Numbered from the stretch's first letter, positions 1-59,984 are shown. The stretch is 64,000 nucleotides of DNA from Aradus depressus (GCA_963662175.1 OY759217.1:47220108-47284107), one strand, 5' to 3'. The notes: generated from the letters alone by a model not told the origin. A program made the numbers and translations.

Positions 1-3000
1 CATTTCATGAGTCTAGTCATCCAGTCTTATGCAATAACTAGTAGTAGTAAGTATCCTCAATTAAATAAGCCTTATATTAAATCAACCATTAAACATTTCA
101 TGAGTCTAGTCATCCAGTCTTATACAATAAGTAGTAGTAGTAAGTATCCTCAATTAAATAAGCCTTATATTAAATCAACCATTAAACATTTCATGAGTCT
201 AGTCATCCAGTCTTATGCAATAACTAGTAGTAGTAAGTATCCTCAATTAAATAAGCCTTATATTAAATCAACCATTAAACATTTCATGAGACTAGTCATC
301 CAGTCTTATACAATAAGTAGTAGTAGTAAGTATCCTCAATTAAATAAGCCTTATATTAAATCAACCATTAAACATTTCATGAGTCTAGTCATCCAGTCTT
401 ATGCAATAACTAGTAGTAGTAAGTATCCTCAATTAAATAAGCCTTATATTAAATCAACCATTAAACATTTCATGAGTCTAGTCATCCAGTCTTATGCAAT
501 AAGTAGTAGTAGTAAGTATCCTCAATTAAATAAGCCTTATATTAAATCAACCATTAAACATTTCATGAGTCTAGTCATCCAGTCTTATACAATAAGTAGT
601 AGTAGTAAGTATCCTCAATTAAATAAGCCTTATATTAAATCAACCATTAAACATTTCATGAGTCTAGTCATCCAGTCTTATACAATAAGTAGTAGTAGTA
701 AGTATCCTCAATTAAATAAGCCTTATATTAAATCAACCATTAAACATTTCATGAGTCTAGTCATCCAGTCTTATGCAATAAGTAGTAGTAGTAAGTATCC
801 TCAATTAAATAAGCCTTATATTAAATCAACCATTAAACATTTCATGAGTCTAGTCATCCAGTCTTATGCAATAAGTAGTAGTAGTAAGTATCCTCAATTA
901 AATAAGCCTTATATTAAATCAACCATTAAACATTTCATGAGTCTAGTCATCCAGTCTTATACAATAACTAGTAGTAGTAAGTATCCTCAATTAAATAAGC
1001 CTTATATTAAATCAACCATTAAACATTTCATGAGTCTAGTCATCCAGTCTTATACAATAACTAGTAGTAGTAAGTATCCTCAATTAAATAAGCCTTATAT
1101 TAAATCAACCATTAAACATTTCATGAGTCTAGTCATCCAGTCTTATACAATAACTAGTAGTAGTAAGTATCCTCAATTAAATAAGCCTTATATTAAATCA
1201 ACCATTAAACATTTCATGAGTCTAGTCATCCAGTCTTATGCAATAAGTAGTAGTAGTAAGTATCCTCAATTAAATAAGCCTTATATTAAATCAACCATTA
1301 AACATTTCATGAGTCTAGTCATCCAGTCTTATGCAATAAGTAGTAGTAGTAAGTATCCTCAATTAAATAAGCCTTATATTAAATCAACCATTAAACATTT
1401 CATGAGTCTAGTCATCCAGTCTTATGCAATAAGTAGTAGTAGTAAGTATCCTCAATTAAATAAGCCTTATATTAAATCAACCATTAAACATTTCATGAGT
1501 CTAGTCATCCAGTCTTATGCAATAAGTAGTAGTAGTAAGTATCCTCAATTAAATAAGCCTTATATTAAATCAACCATTAAACATTTCATGAGTCTAGTCA
1601 TCCAGTCTTATACAATAACTAGTAGTAGTAAGTATCCTCAATTAAATAAGCCTTATATTAAATCAACCATTAAACATTTCATGAGTCTAGTCATCCAGTC
1701 TTATACAATAACTAGTAGTAGTAAGTATCCTCAATTAAATAAGCCTTATATTAAATCAACCATTAAACATTTCATGAGTCTAGTCATCCAGTCTTATACA
1801 ATAACTAGTAGTAGTAAGTATCCTCAATTAAATAAGCCTTATATTAAATCAACCATTAAACATTTCATGAGTCTAGTCATCCAGTCTTATGCAATAAGTA
1901 GTAGTAGTAAGTATCCTCAATTAAATAAGCCTTATATTAAATCAACCATTAAACATTTCATGAGTCTAGTCATCCAGTCTTATGCAATAAGTAGTAGTAG
2001 TAAGTATCCTCAATTAAATAAGCCTTATATTAAATCAACCATTAAACATTTCATGAGTCTAGTCATCCAGTCTTATACAATAAGTAGTAGTAGTAAGTAT
2101 CCTCAATTAAATAAGCCTTATATTAAATCAACCATTAAACATTTCATGAGTCTAGTCATCCAGTCTTATACAATAAGTAGTAGTAGTAAGTATCCTCAAT
2201 TAAATAAGCCTTATATTAAATCAACCATTAAACATTTCATGAGTCTAGTCATCCAGTCTTATACAATAAGTAGTAGTAGTAAGTATCCTCAATTAAATAA
2301 GCCTTATATTAAATCAACCATTAAACATTTCATGAGTCTAGTCATCCAGTCTTATACAATAAGTAGTAGTAGTAAGTATCCTCAATTAAATAAGCCTTAT
2401 ATTAAATCAACCATTAAACATTTCATGAGACTAGTCATCCAGTCTTATACAATAAGTAGTAGTAGTAAGTATCCTCAATTAAATAAGCCTTATATTAAAT
2501 CAACCATTAAACATTTCATGAGTCTAGTCATCCAGTCTTATACAATAAGTAGTAGTAGTAAGTATCCTCAATTAAATAAGCCTTATATTAAATCAACCAT
2601 TAAACATTTCATGAGTCTAGTCATCCAGTCTTATACAATAAGTAGTAGTAGTAAGTATCCTCAATTAAATAAGCCTTATATTAAATCAACCATTAAACAT
2701 TTCATGAGTCTAGTCATCCAGTCTTATACAATAAGTAGTAGTAGTAAGTATCCTCAATTAAATAAGCCTTATATTAAATCAACCATTAAACATTTCATGA
2801 GACTAGTCATCCAGTCTTATGCAATAACTAGTAGTAGTAAGTATCCTCAATTAAATAAGCCTTATATTAAATCAACCATTAAACATTTCATGAGTCTAGT
2901 CATCCAGTCTTATACAATAAGTAGTAGTAGTAAGTATCCTCAATTAAATAAGCCTTATATTAAATCAACCATTAAACATTTCATGAGACTAGTCATCCAG

Positions 3001-6000
3001 TCTTATACAATAAGTAGTAGTAGTAAGTATCCTCAATTAAATAAGCCTTATATTAAATCAACCATTAAACATTTCATGAGACTAGTCATCCAGTCTTATA
3101 CAATAAGTAGTAGTAGTAAGTATCCTCAATTAAATAAGCCTTATATTAAATCAACCATTAAACATTTCATGAGTCTAGTCATCCAGTCTTATACAATAAG
3201 TAGTAGTAGTAAGTATCCTCAATTAAATAAGCCTTATATTAAATCAACCATTAAACATTTCATGAGTCTAGTCATCCAGTCTTATACAATAACTAGTAGT
3301 AGTAAGTATCCTCAATTAAATAAGCCTTATATTAAATCAACCATTAAACATTTCATGAGTCTAGTCATCCAGTCTTATACAATAACTAGTAGTAGTAGTA
3401 AGTATCCTCAATTAAATAAGCCTTATATTAAATCAACCATTAAACATTTCATGAGTCTAGTCATCCAGTCTTATGCAATAAGTAGTAGTAGTAAGTATCC
3501 TCAATTAAATAAGCCTTATATTAAATCAACCATTAAACATTTCATGAGACTAGTCATCCAGTCTTATACAATAAGTAGTAGTAGTAAGTATCCTCAATTA
3601 AATAAGCCTTATATTAAATCAACCATTAAACATTTCATGAGTCTAGTCATCCAGTCTTATACAATAAGTAGTAGTAGTAAGTATCCTCAATTAAATAAGC
3701 CTTATATTAAATCAACCATTAAACATTTCATGAGTCTAGTCATCCAGTCTTATGCAATAACTAGTAGTAGTAGTAAGTATCCTCAATTAAATAAGCCTTA
3801 TATTAAATCAACCATTAAACATTTCATGAGTCTAGTCATCCAGTCTTATACAATAAGTAGTAGTAGTAAGTATCCTCAATTAAATAAGCCTTATATTAAA
3901 TCAACCATTAAACATTTCATGAGTCTAGTCATCCAGTCTTATACAATAAGTAGTAGTAGTAAGTATCCTCAATTAAATAAGCCTTATATTAAATCAACCA
4001 TTAAACATTTCATGAGTCTAGTCATCCAGTCTTATGCAATAAGTAGTAGTAGTAAGTATCCTCAATTAAATAAGCCTTATATTAAATCAACCATTAAACA
4101 TTTCATGAGTCTAGTCATCCAGTCTTATACAATAAGTAGTAGTAGTAAGTATCCTCAATTAAATAAGCCTTATATTAAATCAACCATTAAACATTTCATG
4201 AGACTAGTCATCCAGTCTTATGCAATAACTAGTAGTAGTAAGTATCCTCAATTAAATAAGCCTTATATTAAATCAACCATTAAACATTTCATGAGTCTAG
4301 TCATCCAGTCTTATGCAATAAGTAGTAGTAGTAAGTATCCTCAATTAAATAAGCCTTATATTAAATCAACCATTAAACATTTCATGAGTCTAGTCATCCA
4401 GTCTTATGCAATAACTAGTAGTAGTAAGTATCCTCAATTAAATAAGCCTTATATTAAATCAACCATTAAACATTTCATGAGTCTAGTCATCCAGTCTTAT
4501 ACAATAAGTAGTAGTAGTAAGTATCCTCAATTAAATAAGCCTTATATTAAATCAACCATTAAACATTTCATGAGTCTAGTCATCCAGTCTTATGCAATAA
4601 CTAGTAGTAGTAAGTATCCTCAATTAAATAAGCCTTATATTAAATCAACCATTAAACATTTCATGAGTCTAGTCATCCAGTCTTATACAATAAGTAGTAG
4701 TAGTAAGTATCCTCAATTAAATAAGCCTTATATTAAATCAACCATTAAACATTTCATGAGTCTAGTCATCCAGTCTTATGCAATAACTAGTAGTAGTAAG
4801 TATCCTCAATTAAATAAGCCTTATATTAAATCAACCATTAAACATTTCATGAGTCTAGTCATCCAGTCTTATACAATAAGTAGTAGTAGTAAGTATCCTC
4901 AATTAAATAAGCCTTATATTAAATCAACCATTAAACATTTCATGAGTCTAGTCATCCAGTCTTATACAATAACTAGTAGTAGTAAGTATCCTCAATTAAA
5001 TAAGCCTTATATTAAATCAACCATTAAACATTTCATGAGTCTAGTCATCCAGTCTTATACAATAAGTAGTAGTAGTAAGTATCCTCAATTAAATAAGCCT
5101 TATATTAAATCAACCATTAAACATTTCATGAGTCTAGTCATCCAGTCTTATACAATAAGTAGTAGTAGTAAGTATCCTCAATTAAATAAGCCTTATATTA
5201 AATCAACCATTAAACATTTCATGAGTCTAGTCATCCAGTCTTATACAATAACTAGTAGTAGTAAGTATCCTCAATTAAATAAGCCTTATATTAAATCAAC
5301 CATTAAACATTTCATGAGTCTAGTCATCCAGTCTTATGCAATAAGTAGTAGTAGTAGTAAGTATCCTCAATTAAATAAGCCTTATATTAAATCAACCATT
5401 AAACATTTCATGAGTCTAGTCATCCAGTCTTATACAATAAGTAGTAGTAGTAAGTATCCTCAATTAAATAAGCCTTATATTAAATCAACCATTAAACATT
5501 TCATGAGTCTAGTCATCCAGTCTTATACAATAACTAGTAGTAGTAAGTATCCTCAATTAAATAAGCCTTATATTAAATCAACCATTAAACATTTCATGAG
5601 TCTAGTCATCCAGTCTTATACAATAACTAGTAGTAGTAAGTATCCTCAATTAAATAAGCCTTATATTAAATCAACCATTAAACATTTCATGAGTCTAGTC
5701 ATCCAGTCTTATGCAATAAGTAGTAGTAGTAGTAAGTATCCTCAATTAAATAAGCCTTATATTAAATCAACCATTAAACATTTCATGAGTCTAGTCATCC
5801 AGTCTTATACAATAAGTAGTAGTAGTAAGTATCCTCAATTAAATAAGCCTTATATTAAATCAACCATTAAACATTTCATGAGTCTAGTCATCCAGTCTTA
5901 TACAATAAGTAGTAGTAGTAAGTATCCTCAATTAAATAAGCCTTATATTAAATCAACCATTAAACATTTCATGAGTCTAGTCATCCAGTCTTATACAATA

Positions 6001-7805
6001 ACTAGTAGTAGTAAGTATCCTCAATTAAATAAGCCTTATATTAAATCAACCATTAAACATTTCATGAGTCTAGTCATCCAGTCTTATACAATAACTAGTA
6101 GTAGTAAGTATCCTCAATTAAATAAGCCTTCTATTAAATCAACCATTAAACATTTCATGAGTCTAGTCATCCAGTCTTATACAATAAGTAGTAGTAGTAA
6201 GTATCCTCAATTAAATAAGCCTTATATTAAATCAACCATTAAACATTTCATGAGTCTAGTCATCCAGTCTTATACAATAACTAGTAGTAGTAAGTATCCT
6301 CAATTAAATAAGCCTTATATTAAATCAACCATTAAACATTTCATGAGTCTAGTCATCCAGTCTTATGCAATAAGTAGTAGTAGTAAGTATCCTCAATTAA
6401 ATAAGCCTTATATTAAATCAACCATTAAACATTTCATGAGTCTAGTCATCCAGTCTTATGCAATAACTAGTAGTAGTAAGTATCCTCAATTAAATAAGCC
6501 TTATATTAAATCAACCATTAAACATTTCATGAGTCTAGTCATCCAGTCTTATACAATAACTAGTAGTAGTAAGTATCCTCAATTAAATAAGCCTTATATT
6601 AAATCAACCATTAAACATTTCATGAGTCTAGTCATCCAGTCTTATGCAATAAGTAGTAGTAGTAAGTATCCTCAATTAAATAAGCCTTATATTAAATCAA
6701 CCATTAAACATTTCATGAGTCTAGTCATCCAGTCTTATGCAATAACTAGTAGTAGTAAGTATCCTCAATTAAATAAGCCTTATATTAAATCAACCATTAA
6801 ACATTTCATGAGTCTAGTCATCCAGTCTTATACAATAAGTAGTAGTAGTAAGTATCCTCAATTAAATAAGCCTTATATTAAATCAACCATTAAACATTTC
6901 ATGAGACTAGTCATCCAGTCTTATACAATAACTAGTAGTAGTAAGTATCCTCAATTAAATAAGCCTTATATTAAATCAACCATTAAACATTTCATGAGTC
7001 TAGTCATCCAGTCTTATACAATAACTAGTAGTAGTAAGTATCCTCAATTAAATAAGCCTTATATTAAATCAACCATTAAACATTTCATGAGTCTAGTCAT
7101 CCAGTCTTATACAATAACTAGTAGTAGTAAGTATCCTCAATTAAATAAGCCTTCTATTAAATCAACCATTAAACATTTCATGAGTCTAGTCATCCAGTCT
7201 TATACAATAACTAGTAGTAGTAAGTATCCTCAATTAAATAAGCCTTATATTAAATCAACCATTAAACATTTCATGAGTCTAGTCATCCAGTCTTATACAA
7301 TAACTAGTAGTAGTAAGTATCCTCAATTAAATAAGCCTTCTATTAAATCAACCATTAAACATTTCATGAGTCTAGTCATCCAGTCTTATACAATAAGTAG
7401 TAGTAGTAAGTATCCTCAATTAAATAAGCCTTATATTAAATCAACCATTAAACATTTCATGAGTCTAGTCATCCAGTCTTATACAATAACTAGTAGTAGT
7501 AAGTATCCTCAATTAAATAAGCCTTATATTAAATCAACCATTAAACATTTCATGAGTCTAGTCATCCAGTCTTATGCAATAAGTAGTAGTAGTAAGTATC
7601 CTCAATTAAATAAGCCTTATATTAAATCAACCATTAAACATTTCATGAGACTAGTCATCCAGTCTTATACAATAAGTAGTAGTAGTAAGTATCCTCAATT
7701 AAATAAGCCTTATATTAAATCAACCATTAAACATTTCATGAGTCTAGTCATCCAGTCTTATACAATAACTAGTAGTAGTAAGTATCCTCAATTAAATAAG
7801 CCTTA
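1..7805 (+). repeat. 93-bp tandem (satellite-like) array, 83 full units plus a partial
   Basis: Head-to-tail units of 93 bp, each containing ATGAGTCTAGTCATCCAGTC near its start. Unit 1 begins at 7 (ATG) and unit 84 at 7738; the offset equals 83 x 93 plus four extra AGT triplets (units 37, 41, 58 and 62). Units differ at few positions: GCA/ACA, ACT/AGT, AGT/AGA, a TAT/TCT change in three late units, and the AGT count. The array is cut by the left window edge, so its true length is unknown; it ends in a short TAT/poly-T stretch near 7803-7824. Because 93 is a multiple of 3 and one frame lacks stops, a frame stays open from 7 to 7905. The differences I saw change the encoded residue, so there is no sign of selection for a protein. 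I read it as a minisatellite/satellite, not a gene. Confidence 0.95.
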
Positions 7806-8469
7806 TTATTATTATTTTTTTTTTCAGCAAATCGGTTCAACTCTTTTTCAGCTGATATTTTTTTTTTTGCTATTCCATTCTCTATGTGCAGCAGTGACAC
7901 ATTGAATGAGAATTGAGTTTTTGGGACAGATTTTAAAATTACCTCGCGTTCTGTTGTGACACGCGTCTCATACTTCGCCGATTGGAGTTCAAACTTTAAG
8001 AAAGCGTCATTTGAATCCGAATAAATTTTAACTGGGAACTGAAGCTTTATATATCCTTCTAATATTTTGACTGTAATGTTTGTCTGTGGTGGAGTTGTTA
8101 TAATTTTTTTAAATTAGGTATATCAGACCGCACTTTTCTGCGGGGGCACCGGACATTCTGGGGGGGGGGCGTGCTCACCCCTGCCCCCCTCCCCCTTAGC
8201 TACGTCAACATATTTATGATTAGATCTATGGTGACGGAAACAAACTGCCCCATGTTCTGCTGATTCGTCGGCTCCTGGAGGAGAAACAGGCACTTCAGAT
8301 GACCTTCCTGATCTGCGCAGATTGTTCCGCCGATGGTCGGTCCCAGTCTTTCAGTAACTCCTTCATCCTGAGCTCTTCTCTCTACAGACAGGGTCATATT
8401 GCATTATTGCAAGCCCGTTATTAAAACTAAACAAAAAGTCCCGGTTGAATAACCTTATACTCTCGTATA
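7806..8469. other. Upstream intergenic sequence, no gene seen
   Basis: AT-rich sequence after the 93-bp array. It includes T-runs near 7815-7870, a G-run at about 8161-8170 followed by a C-rich stretch to 8197, and a moderately GC-rich segment at 8200-8400 that could be an old transposon fragment I cannot name. No supported exon. Confidence 0.5.
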
Positions 8470-8612
8470 TGGGGAGCCATGGTGGTCGTGCAGGCCTGAG
8501 CGTAGGGCTTTGATCCCATGCTCTCCACCATTGCTGCGGGTTCGAATCCCGTCTACTAAATATAACACCATTATAGAGGCATGACTAATATGCATCCTAC
8601 ATAAGACCAATA
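8470..8612 (+). mobile_element. SINE-A copy (tRNA-derived SINE)
   Basis: The tRNA-like head begins GGGGAGCCATGGTGGTCGTG and has a pol III B-box match, GGTTCGAATCC, at 8540-8550. The 3' part ends with the family's conserved GACTAATATGCATCCTACAT stretch and an A-rich tail (AATAATAAAAAATAAA). It matches the minus-strand copies at 12207 and 15413. Diverged, so probably old. Confidence 0.75.
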
Positions 8613-8652
8613 ATAAAAAATAAATCCCCACCATTTTTCAAATTTATAAAAG

Positions 8653-8790
8653 TCTTCTGTGAATCACCGGCAATGTACCTACTTCCCCAGCACATTAAAA
8701 ACGAAGTTCCGCACAATAATACTCGTACATCAATTTTGTTGAAAATTAATAGGTTTTCAGGGATTTTTTGAATAACAGTGCTAGTAAGCT
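8653..8790 (+). repeat. HMR fragment (left end)
   Basis: Begins with the family's left-end signature GTGAATCACCGGCAATGTAC followed by ACTTCCCCAGC, then a diverged stretch with GAAAATTAATAGG. Truncated before any full module. Confidence 0.6.
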
Positions 8791-8838
8791 GTTTATAATG
8801 TGTTATTTCCGTAATTTGACCTCAAGTACCCCGACATT

Positions 8839-8870
8839 TAGGGGGGGGGGGGAGGGGGGGGGGGGGGGGT
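8839..8870 (+). repeat. Poly-G tract
   Basis: Almost uninterrupted G-run after ACATTTAG, broken by one A, ending before TTAATG. It could form G-quadruplex. The same ACATTTAG lead-in precedes the G-runs near 14323 and 17529. Exact length is unreliable in most sequencing chemistries. Confidence 0.85.
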
Positions 8871-9008
8871 TAATGTGATTCAAGTCAGTAAACCGAAAGA
8901 TGTCAATTTTTACTTCATTAATGCATTCATGTCTTGGATACACTCTTTTCCAATTTCAAAAATTAAATTCAGGATATTGTTGTAGGCTTTTATAGTTTTC
9001 GGGCTCCC

Positions 9009-9165
9009 CTACTAAACTCTGTGAAGAAAAAATTTGGATAAGCAAAATCCCACAGAGTCGGGCTCATCGTCCACCAGAGCGACAAAAGAGCGCTGTGGTA
9101 GTAGGCAATATGACTTCGTAGTTAAAGCCCGGGCATGAGTCACAATAACTACTAAACTCTGTGAA
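9009..9165 (+). mobile_element. 5'-truncated SINE-B with 17-bp target-site duplication
   Basis: A 3' SINE-B fragment (about 9026-9148) contains CAGAGTCGGGCTCATCGTCC and ends AAGCCCGGGCATGAGTCACA. It is flanked by a perfect 17-bp direct repeat, CTACTAAACTCTGTGAA, at 9009-9025 and 9149-9165. A long target-site duplication with 5' truncation is the mark of LINE-driven retroposition, so this copy inserted already truncated. Confidence 0.8.
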
Positions 9166-9380
9166 ACAACGAAAGGCCAGAGGAGAAGTTTAGTACCAGA
9201 GCTTAAGGGACACCGGGGATTGTAAGAACTCTTTCCACATTTTGATTTTTCTAATGTTTTATTTATTTTTTTATTGCCTCTATAACAAGCTTGTTAAATG
9301 TATTCATATCAGTAATATAAACAATTTAAAATACTTGAAGTTATCATCGCAATTGACTTGTTATTAGGAGGAGGACAGAG

Positions 9381-9398
9381 ATGATCCAAGTTGAGTGA
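9381..9398 (+). other. Possible upstream mini-ORF in the 5' leader
   Basis: ATG ATC CAA GTT GAG TGA lies 110 bp before the proposed start codon of the lipid-transfer gene. If the transcript begins upstream of 9381 it would be a five-codon uORF. The transcription start is not visible, so this is only a possibility. Confidence 0.25.
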
Positions 9399-9508
9399 AG
9401 TGAAGGGTGGAACAGTGCTGCCATCTGCCAGCCGCTGTCACCGACCTCATAAAACAGCCGCTTCTCTCCTCAACACAACAGTGTCTGTTCAACCTCCACT
9501 CAGTCATT

Positions 9509-55857
<46,349 letters not shown>

Positions 55858-58621
55858 GTGAAGATCTGAAACCTACGCAGTTACTTTTACATATCAAGTG
55901 CCAATAGATTATACACTTATATTTATTTGTCTATTTCTAAAATGAAAATATCATGAATATCAGGAAAATTCAATAATTACATTGTATTATAGGAAGTCTG
56001 TAATAATATGTATTGATTAATCTTTATTTAATTGTCCATTTAATTGTCATTATAATTTACATAATTAGTTTTTCTTGAAAGAAAAAAATACATCACATGA
56101 ATAATATGTTTACTTTATTACTTCTAGGATTTTTATGTGGTATTTATTTATTTTTATGATTTTTTTTTTCTGAAAATAGTTACATTCATATAATATATAT
56201 GTTGAAATTTATTTATGTAGTATTTTTCGGTATGTAAACTGTATTTATCTTTTTTTAATTATGTGTAAAAACGTATCCCTCTTTAAATATCATCTATCAA
56301 CTCTCTTTCATAACTACACTTGGTAGAAGTATCTTCAGTAAGTTTTATGACTTTATAATTTTTTAGAATAATATATATTTATATTATTATTAGGGGATTG
56401 GCGCACAGAAATTATAATATTTGATAAAAAGAGGCTCTAAGGGATTGGCGGCCTAAGGTTCTATTGCCGATAGAATTATTATTTAACTGAATAACTTTGC
56501 TCTTACTTCTCAATGTGACTGTGATATGAAGTCGACCATTACTAAATCAGCCCACCTTTTTATCTGTTTTTTTTTTTTGTATATAATTATATTCATTACA
56601 TAAAATATGATTATATGTATATGTATACATATTTACTGCACAACTATAGAAAATAAGTCTACATCCCAAAAACTTAAACTATACATCTGTAGCAGTTTAA
56701 AAAAAAGTATTTTCCTTCTTAAAATCAGGAAATATTTAACTTTAAGAAATTAGATTATGAAAGTTTACAATTTTTCGAATCAGTTTTTTTTATATTGTTT
56801 GTGTACCTATTAAAAAATATATAAACATTCCATTACAATTTTAAATATATAGTATGAATAAGGTGAATACATAATAAATCTATTAATCTTCTCCAATTTG
56901 GTCCATAGGTATATAAAGAACAACTATTTATTGAAAAGGGTATATAAGTATGCCCTACATTAGGTCACCATTAATTATAGTTTATTTTTGGTCGACTTTT
57001 CGACTTATGTCATTTCAAAAATCAAAAGCGTCTTTTTCATAATTAATTTTTTATTTGACAATATCGCTTACCAACTAGCTAATTTAATGTAGTTATGCCG
57101 TTCAGTATTAGTAAAACTGTTGAAAACCAACATTTGACTAAAATGTACAATTCTTTTCTATTTTAAGAAAACTCATTATCCTTGGTAACTTAAAAATTGT
57201 TGAGAACTTTAGTTAAATCAACTTTTTTTTGGTCCTTAACATGACGTTGACCAAAAATAATCTACAATTGACCTAAATTGAGGAGTAATTATTTACCTTC
57301 ATCATTTTGGTACTGTCACCAGTTTAGGACAACTCGAAGAAACCAAAAATGTATTGTGTTTTATTGATTGTTATTGTATAATTAAAAAATAATGCAATTA
57401 TCGCACACATAGTTGTCTAATTTAGCTACGTAAGTAAATGCATAGAAACAAAAAATACATAAAAACAATTAATGAGGAAGGTGGGTTATTAGTTAATTTT
57501 TGTATTGTATTTATAAATATATAAAACTTTTATGATTTTATTATTATTATAATTTTTAATGTTCGTTACATTTATTTTTTAAACAGAAATTGGAAAAAAT
57601 TGTACAGAAAAAAAATTAATAAAATTGTATATTTTAAAATATAAAAACATTTTTATTATATGGTATAGTAATTTTTATTTTTACCACGTCCTCCTAGGCT
57701 GCTCCCTCACCTCCAAAGACAGACATCTTCTATTTCTATACAGACAGATAGTGAACCAGGGACTTTCCCTTCCCACAGACATCACCCGGATACTCATTTT
57801 TCCACACAAGAGGATAGACTTATGCAAGTCCTCTATGATTACATAAAGACAATATACAAATTTAAACGTAACCATGAATGACAGACAATACATCTTTTCT
57901 TCGTTTTCCAAGTATTAAATAACAATATTCCAATACATATATATGTATATCAAATTAGTCATTGCAAAGTTTAAAGAGATTAAAAACCGCTCTAGCTCAG
58001 CTGTCATTTAAATATAAATCATGAAATTCCGGTGAAACTCAACATCGTACTCTCGTATATACGACCAGCAGTCGATTTCTGGTGACAGCGGGTATGTTTA
58101 TATTAGACTTATGATTATTTAGAAACTCCAGTAGCCTCCAGTCTTACTGTTTATTTAACAGACTTCGTCTTCACTGCTAGCCGATGTAGAGTCCAACCAT
58201 TAAGGAAATTTCATTTTACTTTTTCTATGAACACTTGGAGAAAAAATTAAATATAGTAATTTTGCGGGACACATTAAGCACATAATTAAATTTTATGTGC
58301 ACATCATAATCATTTTACTTAATAATTTTGCTACAAATAATTGGATGACGAAAAATTGAAGAAAAGAGAAAAGATAGTAATACATAAATAATTATAATAG
58401 GTATAAATAATGAATAATAATTATTTCTTGACTATACCATTAAAATAAGAAATAATTAACTACTGTAATTCAATGAAATAATAGTTTTAAAAGTAACAGA
58501 ATTATTACAATAATGCAAATTGAAATAAAAAAATAAATTTCTTTGAGAAAAGAATTGGAATGAAAAGGAAAACTAAGAGATTATTTGCAAAAAATTGTTA
58601 AATAAGTTATATATTAAGTAG
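55858..58621 (+). other. 3' UTR and downstream AT-rich sequence
   Basis: No further coding signal. The transcript end is not resolved: the first AATAAA after the stop is at 56873-56878, an ATTAAA lies at 56809-56814 and another AATAAA is at 57618-57623. Near 56390-56450 the phrase GGGATTGGCG occurs twice. Frames at 57625-57846 (+) and 57681-57911 (-) overlap the same segment and look accidental. Confidence 0.5.
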
Positions 58622-58890
58622 TTGCGTGCTTGCCTTCTGAGCTCAAGGTCGTGGGTTCGAAACCCGGCCGAGGCCTTCAGTTTATTTTATCTGGGAGGTA
58701 AAATAAACTTAAGCACGCTGTCCTTCGGTGGAACGTTAAGCGCTGGTCCCGAGCCTGTGCGTTGTCAGGTACTCGTTAAAGACCCCCTGTCCTAGGTGAA
58801 TGAGAATGTAGATTAGACAAAATTTAGGACTCCCACAGTAGAGTCGGACTCATGACCATCAGAGTGACGAAAGAGCGCTCTGGTAGTAGG
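58622..58890 (+). mobile_element. SINE-B copy, both ends clipped
   Basis: Starts inside the head (GTTGCGTGCTTGCCTTCTGA), B-box GGTTCGAAACC intact, body normal, and stops at GAGCGCTCTGGTAGTAGG. Confidence 0.83.
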
Positions 58891-59693
58891 AATATATCTA
58901 CACATTTTTAGAAAGCTTTATTAAAATTTGAAAAAATATATATTCAGTAATTTACATACGTATAATTATATAATAAGTAATAGATGTCAAAGGTTTAAAT
59001 GGCATGGGACTTGCAGAGACTATAATGAACCCCACTTAAAATTAATCTAATCTCCCATTTTTTTTTCCAAAAGAAGTTGTGTCATTCAAAATGATAAATT
59101 AACACAAACGATAAAATATTTCAAACGTGGAGTGGTTTATCAGTAAATAGTTCTATTCGACCTTTGGAGTTGAAAATTCTTAGATGCTAGAAGTGTTTTT
59201 TTTTTTTCGTATAATACTGGAGGAGCAAATAAAGGAAATGTAGGCGGTCATAAATTTTATATTAAGTTTAATGTAAATTTAGTGTTTTCCGATCTCCGGA
59301 ATACAAAAATGAAATGCAAATATGTCTGTCTTTGAACTGAAAGCTCGTATATCTCCCGGGGATACCACAGTTATTTACAAATATGTATTAAATATAACAT
59401 GATAATAATTACACACTTCACTGAGTAAGTTAGTAATTTCTGACTGTTAAATGAGAAACGGAAAGGCGGTCGCAGTGGATGGATAAAATCGATCCTGACT
59501 ATCACAAAATTGTATTTTTTTCTTTCCCAGCTTGTATAGGAGAAGTTGTGTAATCGATTAGAAATAAGACATGTTTCCACTGGAATTTCATATTTTCTGA
59601 TTACCTGAATTTTAAAAATAAAACAAACGTCTTTGGTCAATCGGCAAGGAATGCCACCAGGTTGAGCTATTTGTAAGAAACTTAGTATTTTAT
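58891..59693. other. No gene seen; AT-rich with possible HMR scraps
   Basis: A worn HMR-like end occurs near 59285-59340 and a CCCAGCTTGTATAGGAGAAG hairpin-like remnant at 59526-59546. Nothing else is identifiable. Confidence 0.4.
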
Positions 59694-59941
59694 CTCTCTC
59701 TAAACTCTTTTCCTTTACGGCCAATTCGGCATAAAATCGATAGATGTCCTCTTGGGGTTTTGGATACATATATAATATTTCATGTCGATTTATTCACTCT
59801 ATGAGTTCTCATGAGATGCACACCGATATGGATTATTAATTTTCAGATTCGGAGGTCAGAAACAATGAAATTTTGGTGGAAACTCAACATCGAGTTTCTG
59901 ACCAAATTCAAACTTCCATAATACCACATATAGGTGAAGTA
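59694..59941 (+). repeat. HMR partial copy (right half)
   Basis: CTCTCTAAACTCTTTTCCTT, AATTCGGCATAAAATCGATA, ATTTCATGTCGATTTATTCA, then AAACTCAACATCGAGTTTCT and CTTCCATAATACCACATATA GGTGAAGT as hairpin. Confidence 0.68.
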
Positions 59942-59984
59942 AAAATGTTATGCCTGTGTCTCCTGATAGGATGAAGATTTGTCA

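Noticed and set aside
1..7805. A CRISPR-like array
   Set aside because: Units are contiguous 93-bp repeats with no distinct spacers, and the context is a eukaryotic gene.
7..7905. A 2632-codon open frame with 31-residue repeats
   Set aside because: It is the translation of the 93-bp satellite. The changes seen alter residues, no promoter or splice context is visible, and the frame stays open only because the unit is divisible by three and lacks stops.
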